DNA of 64,000 bases from Arthrobacter globiformis (GCF_030815865.1 NZ_JAUSXI010000001.1:3286001-3350000); one strand, 5' to 3'; shown: positions 1 to 9,715, counted from the first letter of the stretch. A program made the numbers and translations. The notes: generated from the letters alone by a model not told the origin.

Positions 1-739
1 GCGGTACGTGGATTTTCTGGCCGTCTTCCAGCGGGGAGGCGAGATTGAGGCGGTCGAGGTCGGCCTCCGGCCTGGCGCCCCCGGCGGCGGCGATGGCCTC
101 ATGTACCCTGCTTCCGCGCGCGAGCCGGACCACTCCAGCCCTCTTCACCGCTCCGGCGACGTGCACCACGACATTCCCGGCCGCTGTCCCGTCACTGTCT
201 TTGCCGTCACCGCCCGGCCCACTGCTTTCCGTACCGCCGCTGTCCGGGTTACTGCTTTCCTGGTCAGGATTGCTGGCGGCCGATTTTCCCGCGGCGTCGT
301 GGGTGACTGAACTGAGCGGGAGGACAACAGGACCGTTGGCAGCCACCTGCCACCAGAGCAAGGCTCCGGCAATCAGCGACAGCACGCCCACCAATGCCGC
401 GACACGGATGCCCAGTCTCCAACGGAACCGCGGCTCGGCAGCTTCGCCGGACGCCGCAGAAGCCGCGGAAACAGCCCCCGTGCCGTAAGCGAAGCCGCTC
501 CCCGTTCCCACCTCCAGCAGCCCAGTGGGGTCGTCCGGCGACGGGACTTTCTCTTCATCGCAGGGAAGGCCGGGCGAGGCATGCGGTCCGAGCGTGGCGG
601 CCAGCCTTCTGGCCGCCCGCCCATCTGACGCCCGGCTCTGCACGGGGCGACCCTCAACGTTGCCACGTCCACCGCCGGCGCGCCCCCCGCCAGCGCGCGG
701 TTGAGCGCTGGTTGCGGCTCCAGCGGTCCGACGTGACAT
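1..739 (-). CDS. comEA: ComEA-family DNA-binding competence protein (3' end cut by window edge)
   Basis: The frame is open from an ATG at 739 to the window edge, giving at least 246 residues. Residues 1-110 are charged and low in complexity. One membrane segment follows at about 111-131 (core VAALVGVLSLIAGALLWW). A Ser/Gly/Asp-rich linker comes next, and then an SLBB-type domain from about 189 (VVVHVAGAVKRAGVVRLARG). This order is that of ComEA, the membrane-anchored receptor for incoming DNA in transformation; the helix-hairpin-helix domain would lie beyond the window. In most genomes comEC follows. The start is the first ATG, with only a weak ribosome site. The family call is firm, but competence in this organism is inferred. 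Confidence 0.82.
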   Translation of the reverse strand, partial: MSRRTAGAATSAQPRAGGGRAGGGRGNVEGRPVQSRASDGRAARRLAATLGPHASPGLPCDEEKVPSPDDPTGLLEVGTGSGFAYGTGAVSAASAASGEAAEPRFRWRLGIRVAALVGVLSLIAGALLWWQVAANGPVVLPLSSVTHDAAGKSAASNPDQESSNPDSGGTESSGPGGDGKDSDGTAAGNVVVHVAGAVKRAGVVRLARGSRVHEAIAAAGGARPEADLDRLNLASPLEDGQKIHVP

Positions 740-805
740 ATCCACCACACTAGGAAGCCGACAGTCCGCCCGACAGCCCCGGGCTGCGCTATGTGGATAG
801 CGCCA

Positions 806-991
806 CTACCGCTGGTAGGTGATGTAGGCCTCGTATTGGACGCGCCATTTCTCCGGTTCCTTGGGATCAGGGATGGTGGTGGTGAGGAACTGGACGCTGG
901 TCACCTGGCCCTTCAGGTACTTCATCCAGTTCGTGACTTCGTCGGCCACATCCCGGTCCAACTGGGCGACATGGTGGACTTGCATGGACAT
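806..991 (-). CDS. Small conserved-looking hypothetical protein (61 aa)
   Basis: This 61-residue ORF starts at an ATG six bases after a strong AAGGAGG ribosome site, which is the main reason to believe it. The product is soluble, with no signal peptide or membrane segment. It has a WMKYLKGQ stretch and ends in YEAYITYQR. I do not recognise a domain. It stands alone between comEA and the HNH gene, all on the minus strand. Confidence 0.55.
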   Translation of the reverse strand: MSMQVHHVAQLDRDVADEVTNWMKYLKGQVTSVQFLTTTIPDPKEPEKWRVQYEAYITYQR

Positions 992-1106
992 GGGAGCCTC
1001 CTTGCTCGGTGGGGAGACTGTACTACCAGCGGCCAGGCACTGCTAGGCCGGGACAACTTGATGAACGAGACGCTGTCGTGACAGGCGCCCGGGCCCGGCC
1101 TTCCTC

Positions 1107-2738
1107 CTACGCTGCTGCGGACGATGCCCACTCGGGCCATGGATCCACCGGCAGTGGGGGTCCAGAGCCGTCGGGAGCTTCCGGGCTTCCGACACCGTCA
1201 AGGTCGTCGGGTGCTTCCGAAGATTCGGGGCCTGGATAGTCGTCGAACCCGTCGGACCTATCGGGTCCGTCTGGCCAGTTCGGTGGATCCGGTCCGTCGG
1301 GCGGCTCCGGCCAATCTTGGCCGGGTGGCAGTTCTGGCCAGCTGGGTGGTTCCCAGTCCTGATACTCAGCCTGGTAGGACCGACCCGAGGGTGAAACCCA
1401 ACCAGGCGGGGCGTCACGGGTCGCGCCGACGGGTCTCCACGCCGTGGTGTGTTTCAGGCGGTGGTGTTTCGGGCAGGGCTGGCCAAGGTTGGCGACGCCG
1501 GTGCCGCCGCCGTCGGACCAAGCCAATAGGTGGTCGGCGTCGTTGTCCAAGGAGTAATTGTTACAGCTCGGGGACGTGCACTTGGCGTCGCGGAGCCGCA
1601 GCCATTGGCGCATCGGCTTCGTCAGCCGGTAGCTGGTGCGGCCGATCTCCAACGGCGCCCCATCCCGCGGATCGGTTAGCACACGCAGGAACGACGTCCC
1701 GCCGTCGGCAACCAGGCGTCGCGCCATCGACGGCGGGATCGGCCCGTAACCGTCCAGCGTCGCCGGTTCCTCCGACACTCCGAGCAGAGAAAACACCGGA
1801 ACCGTGACCAGGACCTGCGCCGTGGGGGTCGGCACCTCACCGACCGGCACGGATTCTGCGGGCGGGCCGTCGACCGCACTGTCAACTGGGTGGCCTGCTG
1901 TGAGCAGCCACGTGGCGAAGGCATCGACCCGCAGCTGGGCCAGAGTCCGGGATTCGGTCGGGCCCTGCATAGCGCGGGCGGCGGCGGTGGTACTGTCCCA
2001 GATCCCGGCCGCCTGGTCGGTCGGCAGGTACGCCGACAGCCAGGCCATGCCGTCCCGGGCCGGGACGTACTCCAGCCGCCGGTCCTTCGCACTCTTGGTG
2101 TGCCGGGTTTCGATGCTGACCGGGTGGTGCCGCTCCCGCCAATAGCGGGCCTTGGCCCGGAACCTCGCCGGCGTCAGCTCCCCGGCCGCGCAACCCCGCG
2201 CGTACCCGGGCGCGTCCGGGTCCAGGAAGTGGGCCTCAAAAGCAGCGGCGGCGGCGCGATCCAGCCCGTCGGTTTCGTCGCACATGATGCGCGCGTGCTG
2301 CCAGGAAATAGCCCCTGCCTGAAGGCTGGCGAGCGTCAACGGCTGGTCCGTGGTCAGCGAGGCCGATTCGGACAGAAGGCGTGCCGCCGACCCCTCACTC
2401 ACAGTCAGCGCGCCAGCAACCTCGGCAGTAACGGACATCCGCCGGACGGTGCGGTCCTGCACGGACGTACCAGGCGGAGTCAAAGCCTCCTCCGCCGCGG
2501 CGAAACCGGCGGCGAACTGCACCTTCACGGCCGCCAGCCGCGCCTCCATCCTGGCTACCGCAGCAAGACCGTCCAGGCACGCATCCGCCTGATCCCCCAG
2601 TGGATCCGCCTCATCCGGCAGCTCACCCACGCCGGCCGGGCCCGGATCGCCCGCCCGGCGGAGCTCAGCAGCCAGTGCAAGAGCGGAGGCACCGATGGCC
2701 TCCAACGTCTCCGCAACTGCTGCGTTATCCATGCCCAC
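1107..2738 (-). CDS. DUF222 / HNH endonuclease domain protein (13E12-repeat type)
   Basis: This 543-residue protein has the DUF222 layout: a helical N-terminal region to about residue 330, then an HNH nuclease domain at about 387-430. The HNH domain shows CTSPSC, the metal/catalytic segment DADHLLAW, and CPKHHRLKH. The last 90 residues are a Pro/Asp/Trp-rich tail built from loose repeats such as DGPDPPNWPDGPD. Proteins of this family occur in many copies in Micrococcaceae and Mycobacteriaceae genomes and resemble intron or mobile-element nucleases, but their role is not established. No intron or IS is visible around it. The HNH residues look intact. Confidence 0.85.
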   Translation of the reverse strand: MGMDNAAVAETLEAIGASALALAAELRRAGDPGPAGVGELPDEADPLGDQADACLDGLAAVARMEARLAAVKVQFAAGFAAAEEALTPPGTSVQDRTVRRMSVTAEVAGALTVSEGSAARLLSESASLTTDQPLTLASLQAGAISWQHARIMCDETDGLDRAAAAAFEAHFLDPDAPGYARGCAAGELTPARFRAKARYWRERHHPVSIETRHTKSAKDRRLEYVPARDGMAWLSAYLPTDQAAGIWDSTTAAARAMQGPTESRTLAQLRVDAFATWLLTAGHPVDSAVDGPPAESVPVGEVPTPTAQVLVTVPVFSLLGVSEEPATLDGYGPIPPSMARRLVADGGTSFLRVLTDPRDGAPLEIGRTSYRLTKPMRQWLRLRDAKCTSPSCNNYSLDNDADHLLAWSDGGGTGVANLGQPCPKHHRLKHTTAWRPVGATRDAPPGWVSPSGRSYQAEYQDWEPPSWPELPPGQDWPEPPDGPDPPNWPDGPDRSDGFDDYPGPESSEAPDDLDGVGSPEAPDGSGPPLPVDPWPEWASSAAA

Positions 2739-2826
2739 AGCATGACAGGGGGCACCGACAAAAACGCCGTGACAAAGAAACGCGGCACGGAGCCGAGCCG
2801 GCTCGCATCAAGTGCCGCTTGCAAGC

Positions 2827-3870
2827 CTAGGTGGCCGCCTCAGTACCGCTGGCGCCGGCTGCCTTGGACGGGGCGGCGAGGCAACCGGCAACGGACGAGC
2901 TGCTCTCCCCCACGATCACCGCCAGGACGCCGAGCCCGGCGTGAGCCGCCAGTACAGCAGGTAATGAGCTGATCTGGGCTGGCGGGCAGGCCGGAAGCTT
3001 CGCCGCCAGGCGGGCCGCGAGCATATCGGCCTCGTGCCGGTTGCCGAAATGGTGGATGGCCAGCCGCGCCTCCCCCAGTGGCCGGCCCGCGGCCTCCGCC
3101 ACCACGATCTCCTCAAGCCGGGCAATGGCTCTGGCCGCAGAGCGGACTTTTTCCAGCGGAACGATCTTGCCGTCGTCGACCGCGAGAATCGGCTTGATGG
3201 CCAGCATGGCTCCGACCAGCGAGGCTGCAGCGCCGATGCGTCCGCCGCGCCGCAACTGCTCCAGGCTGGGCACATAGAAATACACCTTGGACCGTGCCGC
3301 GCGTTCCTCGGCCAGCCGGCGCACCTCGCCGGCTCCGCGGCCGTCCGCCGCTGCCACCACGGCACTCTGGACGGCGAGTCCCTGCGCCATTCCCACGGTG
3401 CGGGTGTCCAGCACCTCGACAGGGATCTTGACCCGGCCGGCCGCGAGGCGGGCGGCATCAGCGGTGCCGGAAAGGCCACCGGAGATGTGGATGGATACGA
3501 CAGACTCGAAGCCCTGCCGTTCAGCGGCCAGATAAGCCTGCTCAAACTGTCCCGGCGACGGGCGGGAGGTCTTAACCGGCTTAGCGGCGGCCAGGGCCAC
3601 GGCGATGGTCCCGGTGATGTCGTCCTCGCCCTCGCCGTAAATCTCCTCGCCCACCATGACGGGCATCGGAATGACGGCCAACCGGCCGTTGATGGAGAAG
3701 GCCCGCACCCAATCGGCGGGCAGCGCGGCAGCGGAATCCGTCACCACCGCGGTACGGACGACGACGGCGGGCTCGCCCGTGGGCGGGACCTGGCCCGGCC
3801 TGGTGGCCTGGCGAAGACGGACCAGATGCTCCTTTAACCACAGCCAGGCTGCCGGTTCGCGGTCGATCAC
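2827..3870 (-). CDS. DegV family fatty-acid-binding protein
   Basis: This 347-residue protein carries the DegV signature TDSAAALP at about residue 44, TSRPSPGQF near residue 100 and HISGGLSGTADAA. DegV/FakB proteins bind a fatty acid, and in Firmicutes they present it to the FakA kinase. No FakA partner is encoded nearby. The GTG start at 3870 is supported by AGGAGG six bases upstream and gives a 40-residue N-terminal extension over the usual family start. The gene lies 91 bases after leuS on the same strand, and that gap holds a strong hairpin, so it may be transcribed separately. Confidence 0.85.
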   Translation of the reverse strand: MIDREPAAWLWLKEHLVRLRQATRPGQVPPTGEPAVVVRTAVVTDSAAALPADWVRAFSINGRLAVIPMPVMVGEEIYGEGEDDITGTIAVALAAAKPVKTSRPSPGQFEQAYLAAERQGFESVVSIHISGGLSGTADAARLAAGRVKIPVEVLDTRTVGMAQGLAVQSAVVAAADGRGAGEVRRLAEERAARSKVYFYVPSLEQLRRGGRIGAAASLVGAMLAIKPILAVDDGKIVPLEKVRSAARAIARLEEIVVAEAAGRPLGEARLAIHHFGNRHEADMLAARLAAKLPACPPAQISSLPAVLAAHAGLGVLAVIVGESSSSVAGCLAAPSKAAGASGTEAAT

Positions 3871-3892
3871 GGCACACCTCCTGCAGTTGTTT

Positions 3893-3919
3893 CCGGCCGC
3901 CGGCGGTGCCGGCGGCCGG
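3893..3919. terminator. GC-rich hairpin between leuS and degV
   Basis: A perfect 12-bp stem (CCGGCCGCCGGC and its complement) encloses a 3-base loop. It sits 42 bases after the leuS stop. No U-run follows on either strand, so termination would be of the U-less type seen in actinobacteria. The role is inferred from position. Confidence 0.4.
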
Positions 3920-3961
3920 AGCCCGGCCAGCCAGTCGCCGCCGGCTACTCAAATAACGCTG

Positions 3962-6511
3962 CTAGGCCGGGACGATGTTCACCAGTTTAGGTGCCCGCAC
4001 GATCACGGTCCGGATGCCCCGGCCGTCGAGGGCGCGCTGGACATTCTCGGAGGCCAGCGCTAGCTCACGCAGTTCGTCCTCGGAGATGGCCGGTGAGACC
4101 TCGAGCCGGTCCCTGACCTTGCCCTGGACCTGGACCACAGCGGTGACGGTTTCCTGCACCAGCAGCGCGTCGTCGTGCGCAGGCCAACCCGCATTTGCCA
4201 CAGAGGCGGGGTGCCCCAGGACGTTCCACAGGTCTTCGGCCGTGTAGGGCGCGAAGAGGCTCAGAATGACGGCCACTGCCTCGACAGCTTCGCGGACGGC
4301 AGGGTCGGCGCCGCCGGCACCCGAGTCGATGGACTTGCGGGTGGCGTTGACCAGCTCCATCAGCTTGGCCACCACGACGTTGAACTTGTTGTTGTCCAGC
4401 AGTTCAGCGGCATCGGCGATGGTCCTATGCGTGACGGTGCGCAGCGCACGGTCACCGGCGCTGAAATCAACACCGGGGGCGCTGGACACGTCTTGGCCAA
4501 GGCGCCAGGCGCGTGCCAGGAACTTCGCGGAACCCGACGGCGAAACGTCCGCCCAGTCGACGTCGTCCTCGGGCGGCGAGGCGAAGATCATGGTGAGCCG
4601 GACGGCGTCGACGCCGTACTTGTCCAGCTGCTCCCCCAGGTCCACACCGTTGCCCAGCGACTTGCTCATGGCTTTGCCGCCGTTGAGCACCTGGCCCTGG
4701 TTCAGCAGCGCGCTGAAGGGCTCGTCCGCCGCCAGCAGGCCCATGTCGTGGATGACCTTGGTAAAGAAGCGGGCGTAGAGCAGGTGCAGGATCGCGTGCT
4801 CGACACCGCCGACGTACTGTCCCACCGGCATCCAGTCGTTGATCTTCGCGGGATCGAACGGGCCCTCGGTGTAATCAGGGGAGACGAAACGCAGGAAGTA
4901 CCAGGACGAGTCCACGAAGGTGTCCATGGTGTCCGTGTCCCGCTGGGCTGCACGTCCGCAGTTCGGGCACTCGACATTGACCCATTCGGCGGCCGCGGCC
5001 AGGGGGGAAGTGCCCCTCGGGGACAGCGCCTCGCCACGTAGGTCCTCCGGAAGCGTCACTGGCAGCTGCTCGTCGGGTACAGGCACTTCGCCGCATTCGG
5101 CACAGTGGATGATGGGGATTGGGGTGCCCCAGAAGCGCTGGCGGCTCAGGAGCCAGTCACGCAGCCGGAAGTTCACGAACTTCTCCCCGGTGCCCTGTTT
5201 GCCGAGGATTTCGATCGCGGCCGGAATGGCCTCTGCCTTGGGAAGGCCGTCGAGCTGACCGGAATTGATCAGGGTGCCCTCGCCCGCTGTTGCCTTACCC
5301 GAGACGGCGGGATCCTCCTCGCCGGTGTCCAGCACCGCGCGCACAGGCAGCCCGAACGCCTTGGCGAAATCGAGGTCGCGCTGGTCGTGCGCCGGGACGG
5401 CCATGATGGCGCCCGTGCCGTAGTCAGCCAGGACGTAGTCCGCGGCCCAGACGGGCAGTTTTTCGCCGTTGAGAGGATTGATGGCGTAACGGCCGGTGAA
5501 CACACCGGTCTTTTCCCGCTCGGTGGACTGGCGTTCGATGTCCGAAAGGGCCTTGACCTTCTCACGGTAGGCCATTAGTGCGTCGTGGTGTTCAGGGGTG
5601 ACCAGGTCCAGGGCCAGGTGCGCGTCCGCGGCCACGACGAAGAACGTGGCCCCGTGCAGGGTGTCCGGACGCGTAGTGAAGACGGTGACTTCACGCTGGG
5701 CACGTCCGTCAGAAGCCTCGATCACGAACCGAACATGCGCGCCTTCCGAGCGGCCGATCCAGTTCTTCTGCATCGCCAGTACCCGCTCGGGCCAATGCCC
5801 CTGCAGCTCGGACATGTCGTCCAGCAGCCGGTCCGCGTAGTCGGTGATCTTGAAGTACCACTGGTTCAGAGACTTCTTGGTCACAGCCGTGCCGCAGCGC
5901 TCGCAGGCTCCGTTGACCACCTGCTCGTTGGCCAGCACGGTCAGGTCCTTCGGACACCAGTTGACCGGTGAGTCCTTGCGGTAAGCGAGGCCTCGCTCGT
6001 AGAAGCGCTTGAACAGCCACTGGGTCCAGCGGTAGTACTCCGGATCGGACGTGTGCAGCCGGCGGGACCAGTCAGCGGAAATGGCGTAACGCTTGAAGGA
6101 AGCAGCCTGGGTGTCGATGTTGGCGTAGGTCCACTCGCTCGGGTGGGCGTTGCGCTTGATCGCCGCGTTTTCCGCGGGCAGCCCGAACGAGTCCCAGCCG
6201 ATCGGGTGCAGCACGTCGTATCCCTGCTGGCGCAGGTACCGCGCCACCACGTCGCCCATGGCAAAGGCCTCGGCGTGGCCCATGTGAAGGTCGCCGGACG
6301 GGTAGGGGAACATGTCCAGGACGTAGCGGCGCTCCCGCGAACCGTCGTCGGCGGGGGTGAAAACCTTCAGTTCTTCCCACACCTGCGGCCACCGGGCCTC
6401 CATCGCCGCGAAGCTGTACGCGCCCTCTTCGGGCGTCTCGGCTCCACCTGCTGCTGTTCCGGTTTCGGTCTCCGGCTGAACGCTCACTGCTGCCCTCTTC
6501 TGTTCTGTCAT
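3962..6511 (-). CDS. leuS: Leucyl-tRNA synthetase
   Basis: The protein of 849 residues charges tRNA-Leu with leucine in the cytosol. The class I signatures are present: the HIGH motif as [10 protein letters not shown] (about residues 70-79) and the KMSKS motif as KAMSKSLGN (about residue 615). The CP1 editing domain lies between them, with [11 protein letters not shown] and a Cys pair (CAECG). I chose the ATG at 6511, preceded by AGAGG; the frame stays open for 22 more codons upstream, but these run into the leader region. The mRNA begins with a Leu-rich leader peptide and a terminator (6580-6666), which suggests control by leucyl-tRNA supply. The length and domain set are normal. Confidence 0.97.
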   Translation of the reverse strand: MTEQKRAAVSVQPETETGTAAGGAETPEEGAYSFAAMEARWPQVWEELKVFTPADDGSRERRYVLDMFPYPSGDLHMGHAEAFAMGDVVARYLRQQGYDVLHPIGWDSFGLPAENAAIKRNAHPSEWTYANIDTQAASFKRYAISADWSRRLHTSDPEYYRWTQWLFKRFYERGLAYRKDSPVNWCPKDLTVLANEQVVNGACERCGTAVTKKSLNQWYFKITDYADRLLDDMSELQGHWPERVLAMQKNWIGRSEGAHVRFVIEASDGRAQREVTVFTTRPDTLHGATFFVVAADAHLALDLVTPEHHDALMAYREKVKALSDIERQSTEREKTGVFTGRYAINPLNGEKLPVWAADYVLADYGTGAIMAVPAHDQRDLDFAKAFGLPVRAVLDTGEEDPAVSGKATAGEGTLINSGQLDGLPKAEAIPAAIEILGKQGTGEKFVNFRLRDWLLSRQRFWGTPIPIIHCAECGEVPVPDEQLPVTLPEDLRGEALSPRGTSPLAAAAEWVNVECPNCGRAAQRDTDTMDTFVDSSWYFLRFVSPDYTEGPFDPAKINDWMPVGQYVGGVEHAILHLLYARFFTKVIHDMGLLAADEPFSALLNQGQVLNGGKAMSKSLGNGVDLGEQLDKYGVDAVRLTMIFASPPEDDVDWADVSPSGSAKFLARAWRLGQDVSSAPGVDFSAGDRALRTVTHRTIADAAELLDNNKFNVVVAKLMELVNATRKSIDSGAGGADPAVREAVEAVAVILSLFAPYTAEDLWNVLGHPASVANAGWPAHDDALLVQETVTAVVQVQGKVRDRLEVSPAISEDELRELALASENVQRALDGRGIRTVIVRAPKLVNIVPA

Positions 6512-6579
6512 GACCTCTGTCCTGTCACAACGGTCTGATCCCCGCCGCCCGCCGGGAAGGTCTCCCCGGACACACAAAA

Positions 6580-6599
6580 GCCCCTCGACATGGAGGGGC
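6580..6599 (-). terminator. Intrinsic terminator in the leuS leader (attenuator)
   Basis: On the minus strand GCCCCTC, a 6-base loop (CATGTC) and GAGGGGC form a perfect 7-bp stem followed by CTTTTGTGTG. It lies between the leader peptide and leuS, about 70 bases before the leuS start, so it can only act on leuS transcription. Confidence 0.75.
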
Positions 6600-6600
6600 G

Positions 6601-6640
6601 GCCGCTTGATTATCCGTATTTGTTCGGGATACCAAGCGGC
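6601..6640 (-). promoter_or_regulatory. First hairpin of the leuS attenuator
   Basis: On the minus strand GCCGCTTG and CAAGCGGC pair across 24 bases, with a second short stem inside (TATCC / GGATA). The 5' arm begins at the last base of the leader-peptide stop codon, so a ribosome on the leader would cover it. The hairpin abuts the terminator stem directly. A clean antiterminator pairing that joins both hairpins was not found by eye. Confidence 0.6.
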
Positions 6641-6666
6641 TAGCTAAGCAGAAGGATCGCACGCAT
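6640..6666 (-). CDS. leuS leader peptide MRAILLLS with three consecutive Leu codons
   Basis: Codons read ATG CGT GCG ATC CTT CTG CTT AGC TAG. Three Leu codons in a row just before the stop, followed at once by two stacked hairpins and a U-run, is the layout of a ribosome-mediated attenuator. Slow translation of the Leu codons when leucyl-tRNA is scarce would prevent termination and raise LeuS. There is no ribosome site; a TAAAGT box ends 6 bases before the ATG, which suggests a leaderless start. Attenuators of this class have been predicted upstream of leuS in some Streptomyces. Confidence 0.75.
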   Translation of the reverse strand: MRAILLLS

Positions 6667-6702
6667 AAAACTACTTTAGCGTCTCTGCGGGTCCATGCTG
6701 AA
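6667..6702 (-). promoter_or_regulatory. Candidate promoter of leuS leader transcript
   Basis: A TAAAGT hexamer (6673-6678) lies 6 bases before the leader-peptide ATG, with TTCAGC 18 bases further upstream as a poor -35 box. The spacing fits transcription starting at the A of the ATG. Confidence 0.4.
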
Positions 6703-7042
6703 ACAGGCACCGCCCCGGCCCACCAAGAAGGGCGCAGAACGGATGTAGAAGGCGCGGCGGCTTTGCAAGAAATCACCATTGCCAAACCGTAGAAGCAGGT
6801 ACACCATTTACACCAAGCGCATGGGGTCGACCCCAGGCGCATGGGGGCAGGGCAACGGTCTCGGCTTGAGGAGCCTGCAGTGGACCGGTTGCCTGCCCAG
6901 GACGGAATGTCCCCGGCATGTCATGCCCAACGCCAGGTCCCGCATCAACAGCGTGTGCAGCGCATCCAGCCTGCCTCGCCTTGCCGCGCGCTGCCCTGAG
7001 TGCGGGTATCAGCCGAACACTCGTCAGAGAAAGGCAACAGAA
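6703..7042. other. Non-coding gap with a palindrome inside a direct repeat
   Basis: This stretch separates divergent leuS and the secreted-protein gene. It holds a 14-bp perfect palindrome, TGGGGTCGACCCCA (6822-6835), overlapped by two copies of GCGCATGGGG (6817-6826 and 6837-6846). It may be a regulator site for the plus-strand gene, although that gene starts 200 bases away. The ribosome site AGAGAAAGG for the next gene is at 7025-7033. I see no gene here. Confidence 0.4.
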
Positions 7043-7960
7043 ATGCTCATACACAAGAAGCACCTGACGGCGCTGGGTTCTGTGCTCATGCTGTTTCTGG
7101 CTACGTTCACGTCGACCTCCGGGGCGGCTGCGGCGTCCACGGCGTCCCAGGAACTGTGCGGGCCAGGCTCGGCCACGACGTTCCACAGGGCGGACTTCCC
7201 AAAGAAGCCGAAGGTCACCAACATGTGGTTCCCGCTGAAGCCGGGCATGCAATATACGACCACCGGCACTGTCAAGACAGCCACCGAAACCACCAAGAGG
7301 ACGGTGGTCCACACCGTAACGGGACTGACCAAGGTAGTGGACGGCGTGAAAACCTTGGTGATGTGGGACAGGGACTACAGCGACGGCGAGCTGGCCGAGT
7401 CCGAGCTTGCCTTCTTCGCCCAGACCAGAAAGGGCGACGTGTGGCTGTTTGGGGAGTACCCGGAAGAGTTTGAGAACGGAAAATTCGTTGGCGCCCCCAG
7501 CACTTTCATCAGCGGGTTGGACAAGGCGAAGGCGGGCATAGCCATGAAGGCCAAGCCCCGGATTAGCGGCCCTCACTACATCCAGGCGTACGCCCCGGAA
7601 GTCGATTTCCTGGATTGCGGAGATGTCATCAAGAAGGACCAGCAGGTGCGGGTGTCCACGGGCAATTACAAGAACGTGCTGGTTGTCGACGAATACAATC
7701 CACTGGAACCGGCCAGCGCGGGCCATCAGCGGAAGTTCTATGCACCGGGCACGGGCCTGGTTAAAGTGACGGCCGTGGGCGGGGCTGAACAGGAAACCAT
7801 GGACCTCGTCAAGATCAGGAAACTCAGCACAGACCAGCTGAGGCAGGTCAACCGGCAGGCCCTTATGATCGACAAGCATGCGTACTCGGTCAGCAAGTCC
7901 GTCTATGCCAAGACACCGCGCGCCGAAGTTGCCGCGCCGGGTGACGCTGACGACGACTAA
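7043..7960 (+). CDS. Secreted protein of unknown function
   Basis: This 305-residue protein has a clear signal peptide: MLIHKKH, a hydrophobic core to about residue 22, and a likely cut near SGAAAA at about 27-31. The mature part is Lys- and Thr-rich, with a conserved-looking stretch MWDRDYSDGELAESELAFFA and, further on, PEVDFLDCGDVI, and it ends in an acidic DADDD tail. It has only two cysteines in the mature region. I recognise a recurrent actinobacterial secreted family but no function, catalytic motif or lipobox. The start is set by the signal peptide and AGAGAAAGG; the frame is open for 88 more codons upstream without any ribosome site. Confidence 0.75.
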   Translation: MLIHKKHLTALGSVLMLFLATFTSTSGAAAASTASQELCGPGSATTFHRADFPKKPKVTNMWFPLKPGMQYTTTGTVKTATETTKRTVVHTVTGLTKVVDGVKTLVMWDRDYSDGELAESELAFFAQTRKGDVWLFGEYPEEFENGKFVGAPSTFISGLDKAKAGIAMKAKPRISGPHYIQAYAPEVDFLDCGDVIKKDQQVRVSTGNYKNVLVVDEYNPLEPASAGHQRKFYAPGTGLVKVTAVGGAEQETMDLVKIRKLSTDQLRQVNRQALMIDKHAYSVSKSVYAKTPRAEVAAPGDADDD

Positions 7961-7979
7961 GCTCGCCTGAGCAGGCAAC

Positions 7980-8014
7980 GGCCCGGAAACCGTGACGTTC
8001 ACGGCGTCCGGGCC
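7980..8014. terminator. Bidirectional terminator between the secreted-protein gene and glpK
   Basis: GGCCCGGA pairs with TCCGGGCC, with an inner CGTGA/TCACG stem. It is followed by ATCCTGTTT on the plus strand. It lies 19 bases after a plus-strand stop and downstream of glpK on the minus strand. Confidence 0.65.
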
Positions 8015-8101
8015 ATCCTGTTTCCCGATCTGTCCGGGAGTTAGTTCAGGTGCCCACAGGGAGTTCCTGGGACCCCATGCCCTGGTCGCATGACACAGCC
8101 G

Positions 8102-9616
8102 TTACCTCACGTCCCCGTCGACCCAGTCCATGGACTTGGTGACCGCCTTCTTCCAGAGCCGGAGCTGCCTTTCCCGCTCCTCGGTATCCAGGTTCGGCTC
8201 CCAGCGCTTGTCCTCGGACCAGTTGGCGGACAACTCGCCAAGGTCCTTCCAGAAACCGACGGCGAGGCCGGCCGCGTAAGCGGCGCCCAGCGCGGTGGTT
8301 TCCACGACCTTCGGGCGGATAACCGGGACACCGAGGATGTCCGCCTGGAACTGCATGAGGGCATCATTGGCGACCATGCCGCCGTCGACCTTCAGTTCGG
8401 TGAGCGGGACGCCCGAGTCGGCGTTGACGGCATCCAGCACCTCGCGGGTCTGGAAGGCCGTGGCCTCGAGGGCGGCCCTGGCGATGTGGCTCTTGTTGAC
8501 GAACCGGGTCAGGCCCACGATGGCGCCGCGGGCATCCGAGCGCCAGTAGGGCGCGAAGAGTCCTGAGAACGCGGGCACGATGTACACGCCGCCGTTGTCC
8601 TTCACCGAAGCCGCGAGGGACTCCACCTCGGGGGCGCTGCTGATCATGTTCAGGTTGTCGCGCAGCCACTGGATAAGCGAACCGGTGACGGCGATCGATC
8701 CCTCCAGTGCGTAGTGTGGGGCCGCGTCGCCCAGCTTGTAGCCGACCGTGGTCAGCAGCCCGTTCTTGGAGTGCACGATCTCTTCGCCGGTGTTGAAGAT
8801 CAGGAAGCAGCCGGTGCCGTAGGTGTTCTTCGCCTCGCCTGTCTCGAACGCAGCCTGACCGAAGGTGGCCGCCTGCTGGTCGCCGAGGATGCCGGCCACG
8901 GGAACCTCCCGCAGCAGCTGCGAGGTGTGGACCGTACCGTATACCTCGGAGGAGGACTTTATGGCGGGCATCATGGACGCCGGAACACCGAAGATACCGA
9001 GGATCTCCTCGTCCCACTGCAGCGTGTCGAGGTCCATGAACATGGTCCTGGAAGCGTTGGTGACATCGGTGACGTGCACCCCGCCATCCACGCCGCCGGT
9101 GAGGTTCCACAGCACCCAGCAGTCCGTGTTGCCGAACACCAGGTCCCCGGCTTCTGCCTTCTCACGGGCGCCGTCGACGTTGTCCAAGATCCACTTGATC
9201 TTGGTTCCGGAGAAGTACGTGGCCAGCGGCAGCCCCACTTTCTGCTTGAACCGGTCCGCTCCCCCGTCCTTCGCCAGTTCATCCACGATGGGCTGGGTCC
9301 GGGTGTCCTGCCACACAATCGCGTTGTAGATCGGCTTGCCGGTGGTCTTGTCCCAGACGACCGCGGTTTCGCGCTGGTTGGTGATGCCGACGGCGGCGAT
9401 GTCGTGCCGGGTCAGGTTCGCCTTGGACAGTGCGGAACCGATGACCTCGCGGGTGTTGTCCCAGATCTCCGCGGGATCGTGCTCCACCCAGCCGGCCTGA
9501 GGGAAGATCTGCTCGTGTTCCATCTGGCCGGAGGACACAATGTTGCCGCTGTGGTCGAAGACGATGGCGCGGGTGCTGGTGGTGCCCTGGTCGACGGCGA
9601 TTACGTATTGGCTCAT
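8102..9616 (-). CDS. glpK: Glycerol kinase
   Basis: The protein of 504 residues phosphorylates glycerol to sn-glycerol 3-phosphate with ATP. The FGGY-kinase N-terminal phosphate loop [13 protein letters not shown] is at residues 9-21. Further landmarks are [32 protein letters not shown] and the C-terminal ATP site [18 protein letters not shown]. Length matches the family. It is the last gene of the glpD-glpF-glpK run, 99 bases after glpF. Control by the divergent SorC-type regulator is likely but inferred. Confidence 0.97.
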   Translation of the reverse strand: MSQYVIAVDQGTTSTRAIVFDHSGNIVSSGQMEHEQIFPQAGWVEHDPAEIWDNTREVIGSALSKANLTRHDIAAVGITNQRETAVVWDKTTGKPIYNAIVWQDTRTQPIVDELAKDGGADRFKQKVGLPLATYFSGTKIKWILDNVDGAREKAEAGDLVFGNTDCWVLWNLTGGVDGGVHVTDVTNASRTMFMDLDTLQWDEEILGIFGVPASMMPAIKSSSEVYGTVHTSQLLREVPVAGILGDQQAATFGQAAFETGEAKNTYGTGCFLIFNTGEEIVHSKNGLLTTVGYKLGDAAPHYALEGSIAVTGSLIQWLRDNLNMISSAPEVESLAASVKDNGGVYIVPAFSGLFAPYWRSDARGAIVGLTRFVNKSHIARAALEATAFQTREVLDAVNADSGVPLTELKVDGGMVANDALMQFQADILGVPVIRPKVVETTALGAAYAAGLAVGFWKDLGELSANWSEDKRWEPNLDTEERERQLRLWKKAVTKSMDWVDGDVR

Positions 9617-9715
9617 GATGACGTCCTTGTCGTAGTGCTTGCGTTTGAACAGATGTGGTTATGGATTCGGTTTTGAAAGGGGTGCTCTTCGAAAAGGGGT
9701 GCAGATGTCAGCGGT

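Noticed and set aside
6580..6666. T-box for leuS
   Set aside because: The leader is under 100 bases to the terminator and has no Stem I or T-box sequence; the Leu-rich peptide explains it better.
6773..8002. 409-codon frame antisense to the secreted-protein gene
   Set aside because: The plus strand gives a signal peptide and a good start. The minus frame has no such features and runs through the terminator hairpin.
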